In this document: positions 9,507 through 18,925 of the stretch, piece by piece | How the letters are laid out: each line of letters begins with the position of its first letter | Position numbering within the stretch: the first letter of the stretch is position 1 | Assembly (NCBI GenBank): GCA_965263285.1 | Contig: CBDHHD010000016.1 | Span: forward strand, 682,001-746,000 | Source of the DNA: JASGCP01 sp965263285 | GTDB taxonomy: Bacteria; Bacteroidota; Bacteroidia; Chitinophagales; Chitinophagaceae | DNA: 64,000 bases | Direction of reading: 5' to 3' | Notes under the pieces: model-generated | What the model saw: only the letters and a program-made list of their open reading frames with translations | Database searches by the model: none | What the model was told of the DNA's origin: nothing | Translations under genes and position numbers: made by a program

Positions 9507-10016
9507 GGTATAACAACTTTTTTAGTGAGCAGGTATTAAAATACACCTTTTTTTGTAATGACTCAGGTATAGATTCATTATTTGTTTTTTATATCTTTTT
9601 CTTTCTTTTGTCTTGATACAAAAGAAAGAAACAAAGAAAAAATCAAGCCTGCAGATAAAGAGCTACAAAACTACGGCTCGCTACGCTAGCGAGAATGAAT
9701 AGGAGGCGGTTAGGTATGAATCGTTATGATGAGCTTATCCATATTTATTTTTTATGTACATACTTTATGCTCATCATAACGATTCATATATAAAAATGTC
9801 CGCCTCCACATTCTCGCTGGTCGCTTCGCTCACCTCGTTTTGTAACGCTCTTTATCTGAGGGCAGTCATCATCAGATATTTCCTATTATTTCCATGTTTA
9901 TATGTATGTAATAATCCATGCTTCTAGCACCTAAAAAAAAGTCGTAGCCAAAAATAAATTGGTTTTTTTAAAAATATATTATCTTTCTCGTTGCTCACTA
10001 AAAAAATCGTTATACC
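9507..10016 (+). repeat. Dispersed foldback repeat, copy C (forward, with outer inverted ends)
   Basis: This copy is bounded by an outer pair of inverted ends: GGTATAACAACTTTTTTAG at 9507 and CTAAAAAAATCGTTATACC ending near 10016. The usual inner structure lies between them, with the TTCTTTCTTTTG block, the CTCGCTACGCTAGCGAG palindrome and the ATGAATCGTTATGATGAGC stem. The same outer ends recur near 3160, 13388, 18128 and 47115, so two sets of terminal sequences exist for one core. Confidence 0.85.
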
Positions 10017-10024
10017 CAATTATC

Positions 10025-10255
10025 TTATATAGCAATTTTATTACCACAATTACTTTTACGCTTAGTAGCTCTATGATGAGCTTGTTTAGAGTGATGTACA
10101 TGATATATTTTTGAAACATTTCTTTTCAATTCTCTATAAATAGCACTTCTATCTACTTTGAGTTTAATAGCAATATCTAACTTTGTATATCCCTCATTTA
10201 ATAGCGTTTCTAATACAATTATTTATTCATAATTTATTTGTTTATATTTTCGCAT
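10025..10255 (-). pseudogene. IS30-family transposase N-terminal fragment
   Basis: Read on the minus strand from an ATG at 10255, the sequence gives MRKYKQINYE, an in-frame stop, then LETLLNEGYTKLDIAIKL and KVDRSAIYRELKRN. This is the helix-turn-helix N-terminus of IS30-like transposases. It runs to a stop at 10025, with no DDE catalytic domain in the window. The early stop and missing remainder make it a dead fragment, probably left by an insertion next to repeat copy C. Confidence 0.75.
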
Positions 10256-10489
10256 AACAACAACAATTTAAATATTGAACTTAGGCATTGTTTTTTTATA
10301 ACATGCCATTTTTTTATTAAAAATAATATAAATGTAAGATTATCTAAATAATTATAAAAAATGTTAGTTTATTATTATCCCCTTTTTATGTATTTTTATA
10401 TTTTTTAAAAGCCATTTTTCAACCATTTTTTTATTTTTAGGTCGGTTTAAAAAGTATATTTTATACAGCTTTTTAGACACTATCCATTT

Positions 10490-12091
10490 ATGCGAATATA
10501 CATATTCATCATGCGGGGGGTTATTCTAAATGTGCTATTATTACATTCTTTAATAGTACATGCAAATAGTACCTCTATAAATACAGTGCATAATCATCTT
10601 GTTAAAAAACAATTGTACTCGTCAAAAGATATGAGTTGGTTATTTAATAAATCTACCCATTCTTATAATATAGGTATTCCACCCATTAGAAAAAATGCAG
10701 ATAATTTAAATGATACAATATTTGAAAACGAAGAATATGCTAGGACACAAGAAAATAAGTTTCAAGCAATAAAAAAAGAATCTATCATTGAAATAGCACC
10801 CAATAATAATCAGAGTTCTTATGCTAATGTGCGTAGATTTATTAATGAAGCTAGTAAAATACCTTATAGCGGGGTGCATATTAATGAAATGATAAACTAT
10901 TTTTCGCCTGCAACAGACACTAGTGATCATAGCTCTTTAGCTATGACCTCTTATTTAATGCCTTGTCCGTGGAGGACAAAAAACAGCTTACTGTTTTTAA
11001 AAAATGAAGTCCACAATATATCTGACACAAATAACGCTCCTATTGCTAATTATTTTTTTGTTATAGACATATCGGGTTCAATGGATAAACCTAATCGGTT
11101 GCCCTTAATTCAAAAGGGATTAATAAATTTAATAAATCAATTAAGAGATTCTGATATTGTTTCAATGATATGTTTTGGAGAAAGCATTAGTATGCCATTA
11201 TTTAATATGGAATGTAAACATAAAGGGCAAATTATTGAACAAATTCTATCATTAAACCCAGGAGGTGGAACACCAGGTAACAAAGCATTATTGATGTCAT
11301 ATACTTATATGAAAAAGATATTAAAACCTAAATGGAACAATCAAATTATTTTTATATCGGATGGAGATTTTAATTTAGACACTATAAAAGACAATTATCT
11401 ATATAATACAATTAAAATGATCTATCAATCCAATAGAAATATAAGACTTTCTTGTATTGGAGTAGGCACTGAAAATTATAAGGATAAAGCATTGCGATCC
11501 ATTGTTAAAGCTGGTGGAGGGGCAATATATTATATTGATGATATAAACGAAGCCAACCGTGTTTTTTTAGAAAATATCCATCAACATAATACGATAATAG
11601 GTAAATATATTTGTATGTCTGTACAGTTTGATCCTGCTATCATTTCATCTTATCGTTTAATTGGCTATAATAATTTAAAAGATAATAGTTTAGCTAATAT
11701 GGACGCTTATGATTCTTTTAAAGATATTTCTAATTCAAGCGTGTATATTGTAGCCATAGAAATAACATACCATACACCTAAAAACAAAAAATATGATTAT
11801 ACAAATACGCCCATAGGGCAATCAACTATACACTATCTATTAAATGACAGTGCACATACAGAAGTATCAAAAACAATGCATATACCTTATATCATTCATC
11901 CAATACCCGATTCAACATATAAACTATATGCATCTTTAATTTTTTTTGGTTTACTTTTAAAACATTCTTCTTATACATATCACCATAAATGGAAATGGCT
12001 TTGCCATTATACAAAAAATAATATCATATCTACACAACCATCCATTCTAGAATATTTGCTTTTAATACATAAAGCCATGCATATATATTAA
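10490..12091 (+). CDS. Exported von Willebrand factor type A domain protein (YfbK-like)
   Basis: The 533-aa protein has an N-terminal signal sequence; an in-frame ATG at 10511 gives MRGVILNVLLLHSLIVHA and may be the real start. Residues about 110-145 (YANVRRFINEASKIPYSG, then INEMINYFSP) match the N-terminal domain usually found before vWA in YfbK-type proteins. The vWA domain starts near residue 185 with the MIDAS motif DISGSM, a later GGGTPG threonine and ISDGD, so the metal site is complete. The function of this family is not well defined; adhesion or complex assembly in the envelope is likely. It has no obvious operon partner. Confidence 0.85.
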   Translation: MRIYIFIMRGVILNVLLLHSLIVHANSTSINTVHNHLVKKQLYSSKDMSWLFNKSTHSYNIGIPPIRKNADNLNDTIFENEEYARTQENKFQAIKKESIIEIAPNNNQSSYANVRRFINEASKIPYSGVHINEMINYFSPATDTSDHSSLAMTSYLMPCPWRTKNSLLFLKNEVHNISDTNNAPIANYFFVIDISGSMDKPNRLPLIQKGLINLINQLRDSDIVSMICFGESISMPLFNMECKHKGQIIEQILSLNPGGGTPGNKALLMSYTYMKKILKPKWNNQIIFISDGDFNLDTIKDNYLYNTIKMIYQSNRNIRLSCIGVGTENYKDKALRSIVKAGGGAIYYIDDINEANRVFLENIHQHNTIIGKYICMSVQFDPAIISSYRLIGYNNLKDNSLANMDAYDSFKDISNSSVYIVAIEITYHTPKNKKYDYTNTPIGQSTIHYLLNDSAHTEVSKTMHIPYIIHPIPDSTYKLYASLIFFGLLLKHSSYTYHHKWKWLCHYTKNNIISTQPSILEYLLLIHKAMHIY

Positions 12092-12102
12092 AATAAAAGC
12101 AT

Positions 12103-13239
12103 TTATTCATTTGCCCACAACCAACTATAGAAATCTATAAACTCTTTTCTCCATGATACTTCATCGGAGGTATAAAGTGGGTAATTAATACTCCGTAATA
12201 TAAAATTACTGTTTTGTGTACTTAATAGTTGCGTAATTTGTTTGGTAACATAGAGATTTTTTTCTACTTCTTTACCACCCCATACAATACATATTCGCTC
12301 TTTATTTTTTGGATGAGCATTTGTAACTAAACGAATCCATTCCGTGCTAGGTTGAAAAACAGGAGAAAAGCAACCAATAGCTTGAAAATGGTGTTGCATA
12401 TTTTGTAGCATACTATACAAACCAATTCCTGCTAATACTTTATCGGCTGCAAAGAATGTATTTGATGAATTTGGATTAGTTCTAAGGGTTTTATTGATAT
12501 AGGGTTTTACATTTTCAATAATATCTTTTATCCAATTTTCTAAATCATTTGTAGTAATAGATTGAGCTGTTAGCCAATTATAAGGCGTTTCTATTGCCAC
12601 AATAATCATAGGGTTCTTTTTAGCAATATAAGAGGTATCCATTATTTTATCAATACCCCACTCATGCCTTAGAGCAATTTTTTCATTAAATAAGTTTTGT
12701 CCATCTAACATATATAATACGGGATAGCGTTGTGTAGAATATTGGTATGATTTAGGCACACATGCCCAAATATGTATAGCAGATTTTATATGGGGGAGAA
12801 AAAAACTGCTATCAAGCAAAGATACTGTTGTAAGTGCTGTATTAGGGCGATCATAATGATCGCTCCAGCCCTCTATTTGTGTTATGATAGTAGTATCTCT
12901 TGTAAGGGTAAGATGATAAGAAATGGTATCACCATATATATTTGTTTGTCTTGTTCTATAGCTTCCTCTGCTAATAAAAAAACTATAATCCCCAGCTGAC
13001 AAATTATATATTACCATTACCAATCTACCACCCGCAAAGGGTTTAAATTGATAGGCTGGTATATTCATTTGCCAATGGTTAAATGTTCCTGATATATAGA
13101 TAGGATCTTGCCATTTTGACGCAATTGAATTTAATACTACTTTTATTCTATATTGGGCTTTTACTTGTGAAACATAAAAACAAAAACACATAAATAATAT
13201 ATAAGGCATCCAAGATATTCTATTATAATAAGGTCTCAT
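12103..13239 (-). CDS. Exported esterase-like protein with degenerate catalytic site
   Basis: The 378-aa protein has a signal peptide ending at SQVKAQ. Residues about 30-115 resemble a carbohydrate-binding immunoglobulin-like module (YISGTFNHWQ, LSAGDYSFFISRGS). A putative esterase alpha/beta-hydrolase domain follows, shown by PVLYMLDGQNLFNE and GCFSPVF. The nucleophile elbow, normally GxSxG, reads AGIGLYS, so the serine is absent. The C-terminal His block, usually HNExxWR, reads YTSDEVSWR. It therefore looks catalytically dead or altered while keeping the fold. Its stop lies 11 bases from the convergent vWA gene. Confidence 0.8.
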   Translation of the reverse strand: MRPYYNRISWMPYILFMCFCFYVSQVKAQYRIKVVLNSIASKWQDPIYISGTFNHWQMNIPAYQFKPFAGGRLVMVIYNLSAGDYSFFISRGSYRTRQTNIYGDTISYHLTLTRDTTIITQIEGWSDHYDRPNTALTTVSLLDSSFFLPHIKSAIHIWACVPKSYQYSTQRYPVLYMLDGQNLFNEKIALRHEWGIDKIMDTSYIAKKNPMIIVAIETPYNWLTAQSITTNDLENWIKDIIENVKPYINKTLRTNPNSSNTFFAADKVLAGIGLYSMLQNMQHHFQAIGCFSPVFQPSTEWIRLVTNAHPKNKERICIVWGGKEVEKNLYVTKQITQLLSTQNSNFILRSINYPLYTSDEVSWRKEFIDFYSWLWANE

Positions 13240-13280
13240 ACAAATGGAATATTATAATTGTAAAAACACAAAAATAGACT

Positions 13281-13388
13281 AAATCTTTTTTTGAGGCGCT
13301 GGGTTATTTATATTTTTATAACCACCCAGGTATATGTTAGTATTCGTTTTTTATATCTTTGTAGTGCTCATTAAATAAGCTATTATAC
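13281..13388 (+). repeat. Truncated dispersed repeat (copy D)
   Basis: This is a shortened relic with a left end AAATCTTTTTTTGAGGCGC, a middle CAGGTATATGTTAGTATTCG and an outer end resembling AGTGCTCATTAAATAAGC. The whole inner stem is missing. It fills the gap between prfC and the esterase-like gene. Confidence 0.6.
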
Positions 13389-13449
13389 CTCTAACTAAGT
13401 AGAGATAAAGACTTGTTACCCCCTCTCCCCAAAAAAGCAGCATATAGCT

Positions 13450-15039
13450 TTAAAATTTATGTATTTCATTTGAAAACTGAAATTGAATGCGAGGATTATT
13501 ATTTATTTCCGTATTTAAAAACCATTCACTTTGAGCCAGATAAACAGGTTGATGATCTTTATCTTCTGCTATATTTTGCTGTTTAAAACGCATAAAATCA
13601 TTTAATATAGTAGAATCGTTACAAGTAAGCCAACAAGCCTTATAAAAGGGAAGTGCTTTAAATTCGCATGCAGCTCCATATTCATGTAATAAACGATATT
13701 GAATAACTTCAAACTGTAACTCTCCTACACAACCAATAATTTTTTTTGTTCCTCCATATTGAGAAAACAACTGTGCTACTCCTTCGTCCATGAGTTGTAA
13801 AATACCTTTTTCTAATTGTTTTGTTTTCATTGGATCTCTATTTACTAATTCCTTAAAAATCTCAGGCGAGAAATTAGGAATACCAGTAAAATAAAAATTA
13901 TCCCCTTCTGTAAGTGTATCTCCTATTTTAAAATTACCTGTATCAAACAATCCAATTACATCTCCTGGAAACGCATCTTCTATAACATCTTTATTCTTTG
14001 CAAGAAATGAATAAGGATTACTAAATCGCATTTGTTTATGATTGCGTACATGATAGTAATACTTATTTCGTTCAAATTGACCACTACATACCCGAAGAAA
14101 AGCAATTCTATCTCTATGCTTGGGGTCTAAATTAGCATGAATTTTAAATATAAATCCACTGAACTTATCTTCTAATGGCGCTACTGTGCGTACATTTGTA
14201 TTTCTTGGCAAAGGAATAGGAGCAATAGACACAAAAGTTTCTAATAGCTCTTTTACACCAAAATTATTAATAGCACTACCAAAAAAAACAGGAGCTACAT
14301 CGCCTTTTAAATAAGCACTGGTATCTAGTGAACCATACACCCCTTCTATGAGATGCACATCTTCTCTTAATTGATGGGCATCTTGTAAGCCAATTTTCTC
14401 TTCTAAGATACTATCTTCTAAATGTTCTATTAGCATGCTATCTTCTTGCTCTGCTTTGGTATGGGGATGAAAAAAAAGTACATTTTTTTTATGAATATTA
14501 TACACACCTTTAAAATCTTTTCCGCTATTAATGGGCCAAGTAAGTGGATGAAGTGATATATGTAATTCTTTTTCTATTTCATCTAATAGATCAAATCTAT
14601 TTTTCCCATCCCGATCCATTTTATTAACAAATATAATAATAGGCGTTTTACGCATACGACATACTTCCATCAATCGCTTTGTTTGCGCTTCTACACCATT
14701 TACACTATCTATTACTAATATAACACTATCTACTGCCGTAAGTGTTCTAAAAGTATCTTCAGCAAAATCTTTATGCCCCGGCGTATCTAATAAATTAATA
14801 AGATAACCTGCGTAAGAAAAAGACATAACACTTGTAGCCACGCTAATACCTCGTTGTCGTTCAATCTCCATAAAATCACTGGTTGCATATTTTTTTATCT
14901 TATTGCTTTTTACAGCCCCTGCCGTTTGAATAGCTCCACCAAATAATAATAGTTTTTCTGTAAGTGTAGTTTTACCAGCATCAGGATGTGAGATAATGGC
15001 AAAGGTTTTTCTTTTATTAATTTCTTTTTCGTTCTTCAT
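13450..15039 (-). CDS. prfC: Peptide chain release factor 3
   Basis: RF3 is the GTPase that recycles RF1 and RF2 from the ribosome after termination. The 529-aa length is normal. The G1 motif is AIISHPDAGKTTLTEKLL, switch II is DTPGHKDFAEDT and G4 is VNKMDRDGKNRFD. The C-terminal RF3 domain includes VGELQFEVIQYRL. The TATATTTG at 15044-15051 resembles a -7 box only four bases before the ATG, which would imply a leaderless mRNA if real. Confidence 0.97.
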   Translation of the reverse strand: MKNEKEINKRKTFAIISHPDAGKTTLTEKLLLFGGAIQTAGAVKSNKIKKYATSDFMEIERQRGISVATSVMSFSYAGYLINLLDTPGHKDFAEDTFRTLTAVDSVILVIDSVNGVEAQTKRLMEVCRMRKTPIIIFVNKMDRDGKNRFDLLDEIEKELHISLHPLTWPINSGKDFKGVYNIHKKNVLFFHPHTKAEQEDSMLIEHLEDSILEEKIGLQDAHQLREDVHLIEGVYGSLDTSAYLKGDVAPVFFGSAINNFGVKELLETFVSIAPIPLPRNTNVRTVAPLEDKFSGFIFKIHANLDPKHRDRIAFLRVCSGQFERNKYYYHVRNHKQMRFSNPYSFLAKNKDVIEDAFPGDVIGLFDTGNFKIGDTLTEGDNFYFTGIPNFSPEIFKELVNRDPMKTKQLEKGILQLMDEGVAQLFSQYGGTKKIIGCVGELQFEVIQYRLLHEYGAACEFKALPFYKACWLTCNDSTILNDFMRFKQQNIAEDKDHQPVYLAQSEWFLNTEINNNPRIQFQFSNEIHKF

Positions 15040-15132
15040 ACAACAAATATAATTAAGAAAGATACAAGTTACATCTTAGACTAAAAATAGACACTTCTAA
15101 AAACATTTTTAGAAAGCTATTCAACTCAACTA

Positions 15133-16956
15133 CTAAGGTAATACTTGAATAGTTAGTTCTTTTAATTGCGCTTCATCTATTATAGAAGGGGCATCGAGCA
15201 TCGTGTCTCTACCCGCATTATTTTTGGGGAACGCAATAAAATCTTTAATACTCTCACTGCCTCCAAGAATAGCGCAAATTCTATCAAATCCAAAGGCAAT
15301 ACCCCCATGAGGAGGAGCGCCAAATTCAAAGGCTTTTAATAAAAATCCAAACTTGTGTTCTCGTTCTATAGGATCAATAGCCAAAGACTCAAACATTTTT
15401 TCTTGCAAACTCCTTTGAAAGATACGAATAGATCCTCCTCCTATTTCATTGCCATTTAATACCATATCATATGCATTAGCTTTGATTTGATAGTAAGGAT
15501 GCTGTAAATATTTTTCTGGGTCATCTACTATAGGAGAATGAGATAACATCGTATGAATATCTGATTGCTTAGGAGAGGTAAAAGGATGATGTCGTGCTAC
15601 CCAACGATTGCTTTCTGCATCATACTCAAATAGTGGAAAATCTAGCACCCATAACAACTGAAAGACATCTTTTTTTCGCCATCCTAATCGGTTAGCCATT
15701 TCTAAGCGAAGATCGCTCATTGCTTTTCTTGTTTTTTCTTCTGTGCCAGCAAGTATAAGTATCATATCACCTCTATTCGCTTGCACGGCCTGAGCTATTG
15801 CTTGCAAATGTGCTGGAGTATAAAATTTATCTATAGAGCTTTTAAAATTGCCATCCAACTCACATTTTATATAAGTTAATCCTTTCATACCAATTTGTGG
15901 TCGTTTTACCCATTCTGTTATTTCATCTATTTGCTTTCTTGTGTATTCACTTGCTTGAGGCACTACAATAGCTAATATGGTTTCTTGTTCATCAAATACT
16001 TTATACCCTACGCTACAAATAGGGAAAGCAGGTATAAGTGCTTGTTTAGAAATAAATATCCAAGAAGGTAACTTGAGATTATGAATCTTCATATCAAAGC
16101 GAATATCTGGCTTATCGTTACCATAATACCACATAGCATCTTCCCAGCTCATTCGAGGAATAGGTCTATCAAAAGAAATTCCTTTAATCTCTTTAAAAAC
16201 ATGCTTCATCATTCCTTCAAATAATTGCAGTACATCTTCTTGTTCTACAAATGACATTTCGCAATCTATTTGTGTAAATTCTGGCTGACGGTCTGCACGC
16301 AAGTCTTCGTCTCTAAAGCATTTTACAATTTGATAGTATCTATCATAGCCACTAATCATTAACAGCTGCTTAAATGTTTGAGGCGATTGAGGCAAGGCAT
16401 AGAACTGCCCTTGGTTCATACGACTGGGTACTACAAAGTCCCTTGCTCCTTCTGGTGTTGATTTAATAAGAAATGGCGTTTCTATATCTACAAAATGGTG
16501 TTTACGAAGATAGTCTCTTACTACGCTTGACACCTCATAACGCAAAAGGAGGTTTTTCTTTAATTCATTCCTTCGTAAGTCTATATAACGATATTTCATT
16601 CTAAGGTCTTCTCCTCCGTCTGTATCGTCTTGGATGGTAAAGGGAGGGGTAATAGCCGCATTGAGTATGGTATACGCATCTACAAGTATTTCAATTTCTC
16701 CTGTTGGTATTTGTGTGTTTTTGTTGCTTCTTTCTCTTACGGTTCCTTTTATTTGTAACACAAATTCACGCCCGATACTTTTTTCTTCTAGTGCTTGCTG
16801 TCCATCAAAAACCAGCTGAGTAATGCCATATCTATCTCGTAAGTCAACAAATGTAATAGAGCCAAATTTACGAATAGTTTGTACCCATCCAGCCATTGTA
16901 ACATGCGATTGTACATTGGTTATTCGCAATTCTCCGCAGGTGTGTGTACGGTACAT
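15133..16956 (-). CDS. aspS: Aspartyl-tRNA synthetase
   Basis: AspS charges tRNA-Asp. The 607-aa protein has the N-terminal OB-fold anticodon-binding domain (AGWVQTIRKFGSITFVDLRD) and the class II catalytic core. Core motifs are FVDIETPFLIKSTPEGARDF, FRDEDLRADRQPEFTQ (motif 2) and GIAFGFDRICAI (motif 3). An insertion of bacterial GAD-domain length lies between motifs 2 and 3. Whether it is discriminating or also charges tRNA-Asn cannot be told from this window. tRNA-Val lies 55 bases upstream on the same strand. Confidence 0.97.
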   Translation of the reverse strand: MYRTHTCGELRITNVQSHVTMAGWVQTIRKFGSITFVDLRDRYGITQLVFDGQQALEEKSIGREFVLQIKGTVRERSNKNTQIPTGEIEILVDAYTILNAAITPPFTIQDDTDGGEDLRMKYRYIDLRRNELKKNLLLRYEVSSVVRDYLRKHHFVDIETPFLIKSTPEGARDFVVPSRMNQGQFYALPQSPQTFKQLLMISGYDRYYQIVKCFRDEDLRADRQPEFTQIDCEMSFVEQEDVLQLFEGMMKHVFKEIKGISFDRPIPRMSWEDAMWYYGNDKPDIRFDMKIHNLKLPSWIFISKQALIPAFPICSVGYKVFDEQETILAIVVPQASEYTRKQIDEITEWVKRPQIGMKGLTYIKCELDGNFKSSIDKFYTPAHLQAIAQAVQANRGDMILILAGTEEKTRKAMSDLRLEMANRLGWRKKDVFQLLWVLDFPLFEYDAESNRWVARHHPFTSPKQSDIHTMLSHSPIVDDPEKYLQHPYYQIKANAYDMVLNGNEIGGGSIRIFQRSLQEKMFESLAIDPIEREHKFGFLLKAFEFGAPPHGGIAFGFDRICAILGGSESIKDFIAFPKNNAGRDTMLDAPSIIDEAQLKELTIQVLP

Positions 16957-16977
16957 AAAGATATTTTTTAATATAAA

Positions 16978-17003
16978 ATAAAAAAGGTAGCAGAACTACC
17001 TTT
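16978..17003 (-). terminator. Rho-independent terminator after tRNA-Val
   Basis: On the minus strand AAAGGTAG, a 5-base loop and CTACCTTTTTTA form an 8-bp stem followed by T residues. It starts 8 bases past the 3' end of tRNA-Val and ends before aspS, so it should separate the tRNA transcript from aspS. Confidence 0.7.
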
Positions 17004-17011
17004 CGTGTTTG

Positions 17012-17086
17012 TGGGAGCTATAGGATTCGAACCTATGACCCTCTGCTTGTAAGGCAGATGCTCTAAACCAGCTGAGCTAAGCTCCC
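17012..17086 (-). tRNA. tRNA-Val (anticodon UAC)
   Basis: The minus strand folds as a full cloverleaf. The acceptor pair is GGGAGCT/AGCTCCC, the D arm is GCTCAGCTGGTTTAGAGC, and the anticodon stem TCTGC/GCAGA encloses CTTACAA with anticodon TAC. The T arm is ATAGG-TTCGAAT-CCTAT and the discriminator is A. CCA is not encoded. The length is 75 bases. Confidence 0.97.
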
Positions 17087-17150
17087 CACATTAATTTGGA
17101 AAGCAAAATTAAGTTTTTTTTAATAGAATTACAAAAAAGATTTTGACAAT

Positions 17151-17380
17151 GGCTACATCTTTTTTTGAGGTGCTGGGAAGGTATTTGTGTTTTTTGTAAT
17201 GACTCAGGTATAGATTCATCATTTATTTTTTATATTCTTTTCTTTCTTTTGTCTTGATACAAAAGAAAGAAACAAAGAAAAAATCAAGCCTGCAGATAAA
17301 GAGCTACAAAACTACGGCTCGCTACGCTAGCGAGAATGAAGGTGAGGCGGTTAGGTATGAATCGTTATGAGGAGCATAAG
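17151..17380 (+). repeat. Truncated dispersed repeat (copy E)
   Basis: Forward copy starting GGCTACATCTTTTTTTGAGG and intact through the CTCGCTACGCTAGCGAG palindrome. The inner stem has collapsed: ATGAATCGTTATGAGGAG joins directly to CATAAG, and the whole right half is absent. This fits deletion between the arms of the inner palindrome. Confidence 0.85.
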
Positions 17381-17475
17381 ACAATTACAGAAACTAATAA
17401 ATATCAAGACAACTCAAACAATTAGACAAATATGAAAATGACATAAAAAGTAAAATACTTCGTGAAACTAAATAT

Positions 17476-18009
17476 TTACCCTTCCATTTGTTCCACTATC
17501 TTTATTAATGTATTGTTATATGATTCTGTTATTATTTTTCCATTTTGAAAATTATCAGAAAAATTTGGGAGAGAAAAAACATGCTGTACATCACCTCCAT
17601 GATAAGGCAGTCTATTTTTTGCAATCTCTAATACTGTAGCCCCCCCTCTAGCACCTGGACTTGTAGACATCAATAAAATTTTAGGTCCTTTAAAACAACT
17701 AGCGGCATCTACTCTGCTAATCCAATCAAATAAATTTTTAAATACAGCACTATATGCACCGTTATGTTCGGCTAAAGATAAAACCAATATAGAAGCTGAT
17801 TGTATTTTATCAAAAACTAATTTTGCTAATGTGGGTACACCGTCTTTTTTTAATATATCTACGCTTAATATAGGTAGCGGATAATCGTTTAAATCTAATA
17901 TTTCTTTTTGGTTAGAGGCATTAAATAAAGAAAGGGTATATGTAATCAATTGTTTATTAATAGATGTTGTACTAGAGCTACCTGCAAATGCTAATATTTT
18001 ATGAGACAT
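17476..18009 (-). CDS. NADPH-dependent FMN reductase family protein
   Basis: The 177-aa cytoplasmic flavodoxin-fold protein begins KILAFAGSSSTTSINKQL, the FMN phosphate-binding loop of the NADPH:FMN reductase family. It also has AEHNGAYSAVFKNLFDWISR and STSPGARGG, both typical of this family. It probably transfers electrons from NAD(P)H to flavin or a quinone; the physiological substrate is unknown. It is preceded by a well-formed promoter and appears monocistronic. Confidence 0.9.
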   Translation of the reverse strand: MSHKILAFAGSSSTTSINKQLITYTLSLFNASNQKEILDLNDYPLPILSVDILKKDGVPTLAKLVFDKIQSASILVLSLAEHNGAYSAVFKNLFDWISRVDAASCFKGPKILLMSTSPGARGGATVLEIAKNRLPYHGGDVQHVFSLPNFSDNFQNGKIITESYNNTLIKIVEQMEG

Positions 18010-18048
18010 AAAAGGTAACTTTTTTTATTAAATGAATTAATCATTCCG

Positions 18049-18078
18049 CAAAGCTATATTTTTTTTTGACAAATCAAA
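18049..18078 (-). promoter_or_regulatory. Bacteroidota-type promoter of the flavin reductase gene
   Basis: On the minus strand TTTG (18078-18075) is followed after 18 bases by TAGCTTTG (18056-18049), matching the -33/-7 consensus TTTG...TAnnTTTG. The start codon at 18009 is 39 bases further on. Confidence 0.6.
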
Positions 18079-18382
18079 TCATTTTATTATCTACATAAGG
18101 ACTTTGAGATGATATCATAAAAATATTAGGTATAAAGACTTTTTTAGTGAGTCGCTATACAATAGTATGAAATAAATGAATATTTACAAAAAATAATTTT
18201 ATATGTGCTTTGACCATTCAGATACATTATCCGTACTAATTTTTAAAAAAACAAAGAATACTACTCATATAGACATTATTCATCAATCAAAATATAATTC
18301 TTTAATATATGGAATACCATAGTACAGAAGACCTTCAAAATAAAATTGAAGCTGCTCTAAGGGTGGCTTATGGCTATTTCTA

Positions 18383-18580
18383 CTATTTGTATTTTAATTT
18401 ACTTTTTAATTGTTTTATCTCCTCACGAAGTTTGTTATTCTCATTTAAAACTAAATCATGTTCTTTCGTAAGAAGAATGTGTTTATTTTCAAGTACTTTA
18501 TATTTATTTTCAAGTGTAGAAAATAATAGCTTTAACTCACTCAGCTCCTTAACCAAAAAGTCAACATTTGTTGTGTCCAA
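18383..18580 (-). CDS. Small coiled-coil hypothetical protein (doubtful)
   Basis: An open frame starting with TTG at 18580 encodes 65 aa of strongly heptad-like leucine-rich helix, including LENKYKVLENKHILL and NNKLREEIKQLKSKLK. There is no ATG: the frame is closed by TAG three codons before the TTG. The surrounding 18.1-18.9 kb holds other broken open stretches, so this may be part of a decayed gene. I do not recognise a family. Confidence 0.35.
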   Translation of the reverse strand: MDTTNVDFLVKELSELKLLFSTLENKYKVLENKHILLTKEHDLVLNENNKLREEIKQLKSKLKYK

Positions 18581-18597
18581 TTTGTATTTCTATAAAT

Positions 18598-18697
18598 AAA
18601 ATTTCGGGAGAAAAACTGCTCGAAACAAAAAAGAAAAATCAACAACAAATAGCCATTTCAATAGATGGTAAAATACAAATCATTACACCAAAATAAT
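18598..18697 (+). pseudogene. Short open relic ending IQIITPK
   Basis: The plus strand reads KISGEKLLETKKKNQQQIAI then SIDGKIQIITPK and a stop, with no start codon. A further open stretch at 18300-18370 reads MEYHSTEDLQNKIEAALR before breaking up. These may be parts of one degraded gene that occupied the gap between the flavin reductase and TPR genes. I cannot assign a family. Confidence 0.3.
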
Positions 18698-18925
18698 CTA
18701 TGTTTTACACTTAATGAGGTTATTAAATGATTCAGTTGGATAGGTGACATTTTACTTTACCTGTTCTATACTTCCAATTTTATTTCTTTACAATAACTTC
18801 CTCTCCTAAAGTGCTTGTTATTTCCATGTTGATATTTATTCAATAATTAATGCCCCCGGCATCTAAAAAAAGCTTTAATCAATAATGGAAAAGTAATTTT
18901 CAATTTTCAATTTTCAATTTTCAAT

